In this document: in pieces, positions 61,391 through 64,000 of the stretch | Position numbering within the stretch: position 1 is the first letter of the stretch | How the letters are laid out: each line of letters starts with the position of its first letter | Assembly: GCF_002979755.1 (NCBI RefSeq) | Contig: NZ_PCPP01000001.1 | Coordinates: 2,450,665 to 2,514,664 of the forward strand | Reading direction: 5' to 3' | DNA: 64,000 bases | From: Chryseobacterium culicis | Lineage (GTDB): Bacteria > Bacteroidota > Bacteroidia > Flavobacteriales > Weeksellaceae | The notes under the pieces: generated by a model | Told to the model about the DNA's origin: nothing | Databases searched by the model: none | Seen by the model: the letters and a program-made list of their open reading frames with translations, nothing else | Translations under genes and position numbers: made by a program

Positions 61391-61398
61391 CAAAGTTA
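61391..61398 (-). promoter_or_regulatory. Probable -7 box of the XRE gene
   Basis: TAACTTTG on the reverse strand, 57 nt before the XRE start; it faces away from the oxidase box with only 5 nt between the two. Confidence 0.4.
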
Positions 61399-61403
61399 AT
61401 AAA

Positions 61404-61411
61404 TACCTTTG
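61404..61411 (+). promoter_or_regulatory. Probable -7 box of the cbb3 oxidase operon
   Basis: TACCTTTG matches TAnnTTTG, about 107 nt before the ccoN/O start at 61518. No TTG 20 nt upstream and no clear Fnr box were seen. Confidence 0.4.
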
Positions 61412-61517
61412 GCAAAACATTACACACGTTACATGATATTTATTTTCAATATAGAAAAGGCCTAAAAATAAGGTTTTTTCAGAGAAAATATCACTTCGGT
61501 AAACACTATTGGAATTT

Positions 61518-63797
61518 ATGGAGACGCAAAAATTTAATTATGACAATAATATTGTCAGAGCATTCCTCTATGCGACTATCGCATTCGGACTTGTAGGATT
61601 TCTGCTGGGGCTTACAGCTGCACTGATGCTTTTTTATCCTGAATTACCTGAATTTTTATTCGGTACGGATGATACAACGATTAAAAGCTTAGCTTCGGGT
61701 AATATTCAAGGACTGATCAACACTCAGGGAGCCATGGGCTTCGGAAGAATCAGAATGCTTCATACCAGTGCAGTAATTTTTGCTTTCGTATGTAACTCCT
61801 TTTTCTGTGGTGCTTATTACAGCATGCAAAGGCTTCTTAAAACCAGAATGTACAGTGACACGCTTTCATGGCTTCACTTCTGGTCTTGGCAGTTTATGAT
61901 TGTAAGTGTAGTGATTACATTCCTTATGGGAATCAATACTTCTAAAGAATATGCCGAACATGAATGGCCAATTGATATCTTAATTGCTTTCTCCTGGATC
62001 ATTTTCGGAATCAATATGTTCGGAACTATTGCCAAAAGAAGAGTGAGACATTTATATGTTGCTATATGGTTCTATCTTGCAACCTGGATCGCTGTAGCAA
62101 TGCTTCACATCTTCAATAATCTGGAAGTTCCGTTATCTTTCACAAGCTGGAAATCTTATTCTGTATATGCAGGTGTAAAAGATGCATTAGTACAATGGTG
62201 GTATGGGCACAATGCAGTAGCATTCGTATTAACCACCCCTGTATTGGGTCTGATGTATTACTTTATGCCAAAAGCAGCTCAACGACCGGTATTCTCATAC
62301 AAATTATCCATCATTCACTTCTGGTCGCTGATCTTCGTATACCTTTGGGCCGGGCCTCACCACCTGCAATATACAGCTTTACCAGCATGGGCTCAGGCTG
62401 TGGGAACAGGATTCTCCATCATGCTTATTGCTCCATCATGGGGAGGAATGCTGAACGGTCTTCTTACCCTGAGAGGAGCCTGGGATAAAGTAAGAGAAAA
62501 TCCTATTCTAAAATTCTTTGTTGTGGCGATTACCTGCTATGGTATGGCTACTTTCGAAGGACCTTTATTAGCAACAAAATCATTAAATAAAATTGGTCAC
62601 TATACCGACTGGGTTATTGGTCACGTACACTTAGGAGCTCTTGGATGGAATGGTTTCATGGCATTCGGAGTGGTATATTACCTGGTTCCAATCATGTGGA
62701 GAACATCTCTTTGGTCTAAAAAATTAGCCAACTGGCACTTCTGGCTGGGAACATTAGGAATTATCTTCTATGCTGTTCCGATGTATATTGCGGGATTCAC
62801 ACAGGGATTGATGTGGAAGCAGTTCAACCCGGACGGAACCTTGTTATGGAAAAACTGGCTGGACACTGTTACCGCAATCATTCCTTACTTTAAAATGAGA
62901 TTCTTAGGAGGTGTATTTTATCTTTCAGGAGCTATTTTAATGGTGATCAATGTTATCAAAACAATTAAAGCTGGTTCATTCCAGAAAGAAGTTCCTGCGG
63001 AAGCTCCTGCATTAGCCAATATCGGAAGTTCAAGAAAAGAAGGCGAGGGAGTACACTTATGGTTGGAAAGAACTCCTACTCTCCTTTCTGTATTAGCTTT
63101 CATCACTGTAGCAATCGGTGGATTGGTGGAAATTGTCCCGACCTTATCTCTTAAACAAAGTGTTCCCAACATTACAGCAGTAAAACCTTATACTCCATTG
63201 GAACTGGAAGGTAGAGATCTGTATATCCGCGAAGGTTGTAATGCTTGCCACTCTCAGATGATAAGACCTTTCCGTGATGAAGTAGTAAGATTTGAAGGAA
63301 AAAACGGACAGTATTCCAAAGCAGGAGAATTCGTATATGACAGACCATTCTTATGGGGATCTAAAAGAACAGGACCGGATTTACACAGAGAAGGAGGAAG
63401 AAACCCGGATTCATGGCACTTCAAACATATGTATAACCCAAGAATTACTTCTGCCGGTTCCATTATGCCACGTTTCCCATGGTTAATCACCAATAAACTG
63501 GACAAAACAGAAATGGTAGACAAAATGAAGCTGATGAAAAATGTCTTTGATGTTCCTTATACAAAAGCACAGATTGATTCTGCCAACCAATGGGCGGATA
63601 ACCAGTCAAAAGCAATTGTACAGAGAATTTACGCTGAAGCAACAGATGTAAAAGATCAGATGGTAAAAGAAAAAACAGCAAAAGGATCTGCCTATGTACC
63701 GCTTGAACAAAGAGAAATTGTAGCCATGATTGCTTACCTGCAAAGATTAGGTACAGACATTAAAACAACCCAGGTACAAACCGCAAGCGTAGAGTAA
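61518..63797 (+). CDS. ccoN: cbb3-type cytochrome c oxidase, fused subunits I and II (CcoN-CcoO)
   Basis: 759 residues from the ATG at 61518 (a TTG at 61509 is an unlikely alternative). The CcoN part (to about residue 510) has the haem and copper ligand region seen in WWYGHNAVAFVL, GPHHLQYTALPAWAQ and GHVHLGALGWNGFMAFGV. The CcoO part (about 560-759) has a c-type haem site CNACHSQ with later Met ligands in GSIMPRFPWL. The fusion is the usual form in Bacteroidota. It reduces oxygen with high affinity, pumping protons. The next gene begins 19 nt later. Confidence 0.96.
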   Translation: METQKFNYDNNIVRAFLYATIAFGLVGFLLGLTAALMLFYPELPEFLFGTDDTTIKSLASGNIQGLINTQGAMGFGRIRMLHTSAVIFAFVCNSFFCGAYYSMQRLLKTRMYSDTLSWLHFWSWQFMIVSVVITFLMGINTSKEYAEHEWPIDILIAFSWIIFGINMFGTIAKRRVRHLYVAIWFYLATWIAVAMLHIFNNLEVPLSFTSWKSYSVYAGVKDALVQWWYGHNAVAFVLTTPVLGLMYYFMPKAAQRPVFSYKLSIIHFWSLIFVYLWAGPHHLQYTALPAWAQAVGTGFSIMLIAPSWGGMLNGLLTLRGAWDKVRENPILKFFVVAITCYGMATFEGPLLATKSLNKIGHYTDWVIGHVHLGALGWNGFMAFGVVYYLVPIMWRTSLWSKKLANWHFWLGTLGIIFYAVPMYIAGFTQGLMWKQFNPDGTLLWKNWLDTVTAIIPYFKMRFLGGVFYLSGAILMVINVIKTIKAGSFQKEVPAEAPALANIGSSRKEGEGVHLWLERTPTLLSVLAFITVAIGGLVEIVPTLSLKQSVPNITAVKPYTPLELEGRDLYIREGCNACHSQMIRPFRDEVVRFEGKNGQYSKAGEFVYDRPFLWGSKRTGPDLHREGGRNPDSWHFKHMYNPRITSAGSIMPRFPWLITNKLDKTEMVDKMKLMKNVFDVPYTKAQIDSANQWADNQSKAIVQRIYAEATDVKDQMVKEKTAKGSAYVPLEQREIVAMIAYLQRLGTDIKTTQVQTASVE

Positions 63798-63816
63798 CCT
63801 TTAAAATTGAATTGCA

Positions 63817-64000
63817 ATGAAAACGAGAACCCCAATTTCAATATATATCGCCACAACGATAGGTTTAACGATCATGGCCTTTGAAATGTTCGCCGGAGAT
63901 TCAGGATATTTTTCTTCTCCTTTTTTCTGGGCGCTGATATTAATCGCCGTTATCCTTCTGCTGATTATGAATTCTATTGGAGATCTGGTGGAAAATGAAA
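63817..64000 (+). CDS. cbb3 oxidase operon gene cut by the window end (CcoP or CcoQ, N-terminal part)
   Basis: The first 61 codons are visible. The N-terminus (MKTRTPISIYIATTIGLTIM) leads to one or two hydrophobic segments (FFWALILIAVILLLIM), as in the membrane anchor of the di-haem subunit CcoP of Bacteroidota. CcoQ or a small anchoring protein is also possible. The rest lies beyond the window. Confidence 0.6.
   Translation, partial: MKTRTPISIYIATTIGLTIMAFEMFAGDSGYFSSPFFWALILIAVILLLIMNSIGDLVENE

Overview
The window looks like a chromosomal segment from a flavobacterium of the family Weeksellaceae, most like Chryseobacterium (inference from gene content, no search run). The DNA is AT-rich. 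Many genes and both tRNAs are preceded by the Bacteroidota -7 box TAnnTTTG, in several cases with a TTG about 19-22 nt upstream. Family-level signs agree: a TolC/HlyD/ABC exporter, a class II HMG-CoA reductase, a fused CcoN-CcoO oxidase, a type IX secretion (T9SS) sorting domain, a DUF4846 lipoprotein and a deoxyhypusine-synthase-like enzyme.

Layout. 0-9 kb: 1-Cys peroxiredoxin, MscS channel, sucC, then a three-gene export operon (ABC, HlyD, TolC) whose ABC ATPase motifs are heavily degenerate and which is preceded by a possible 24-residue peptide gene. 8.6-12.9 kb: a tightly coupled reverse-strand operon that starts with HMG-CoA reductase and ends with a ClC-type chloride channel; it includes a 55-residue membrane protein gene whose start and stop codons each overlap a neighbour by one base. 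13-16.8 kb: a radical-SAM protein with its usual partner, an AlkC/AlkD-like HEAT-repeat protein and an HxlR regulator. Between them lies a 323-nt AT-rich gap with three perfect DnaA boxes, a candidate origin-type locus. 16.9-25 kb: DUF4846 lipoprotein, pfkA-gapA, an MpaB-like protein and recA. 25-36.5 kb: S9 peptidase, htpG, an alkyltransferase-like protein, deoxyhypusine-synthase-like protein, a Gre-type factor, arfB and menE. The gaps here carry several long inverted-repeat elements of at least two families.

36.6-43.7 kb: two nearly identical tRNA-Gln(TTG) genes, each with its own promoter and terminator, bracket a three-gene module. The module has a coiled-coil tail-fibre-like protein, a 1605-residue CotH-like/LamG-like/EF-hand/BspA-LRR protein and a 66-residue protein. 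A degenerate third copy of the tRNA 3' flank lies at the right end of the module, which suggests integration or tandem duplication at the tRNA. 44.0-52.7 kb: a reverse-strand operon of a coiled-coil surface protein, a T9SS-sorted protein with a YD-like motif, a 2244-residue SpvB/FG-GAP/RHS protein with an unrecognised C-terminal domain, and a small lipoprotein that could be its immunity or accessory protein.

53-64 kb: HdeD-like membrane protein, exported agmatine-deiminase-family enzyme, amino-acid permease, a propeller histidine kinase with its response regulator, a small XRE regulator, and the start of a cbb3 oxidase operon (ccoNO fusion, then a gene cut by the window end). The accessory parts are the tRNA-Gln-bracketed module and the RHS operon; the rest is mostly core metabolism, repair and envelope functions.
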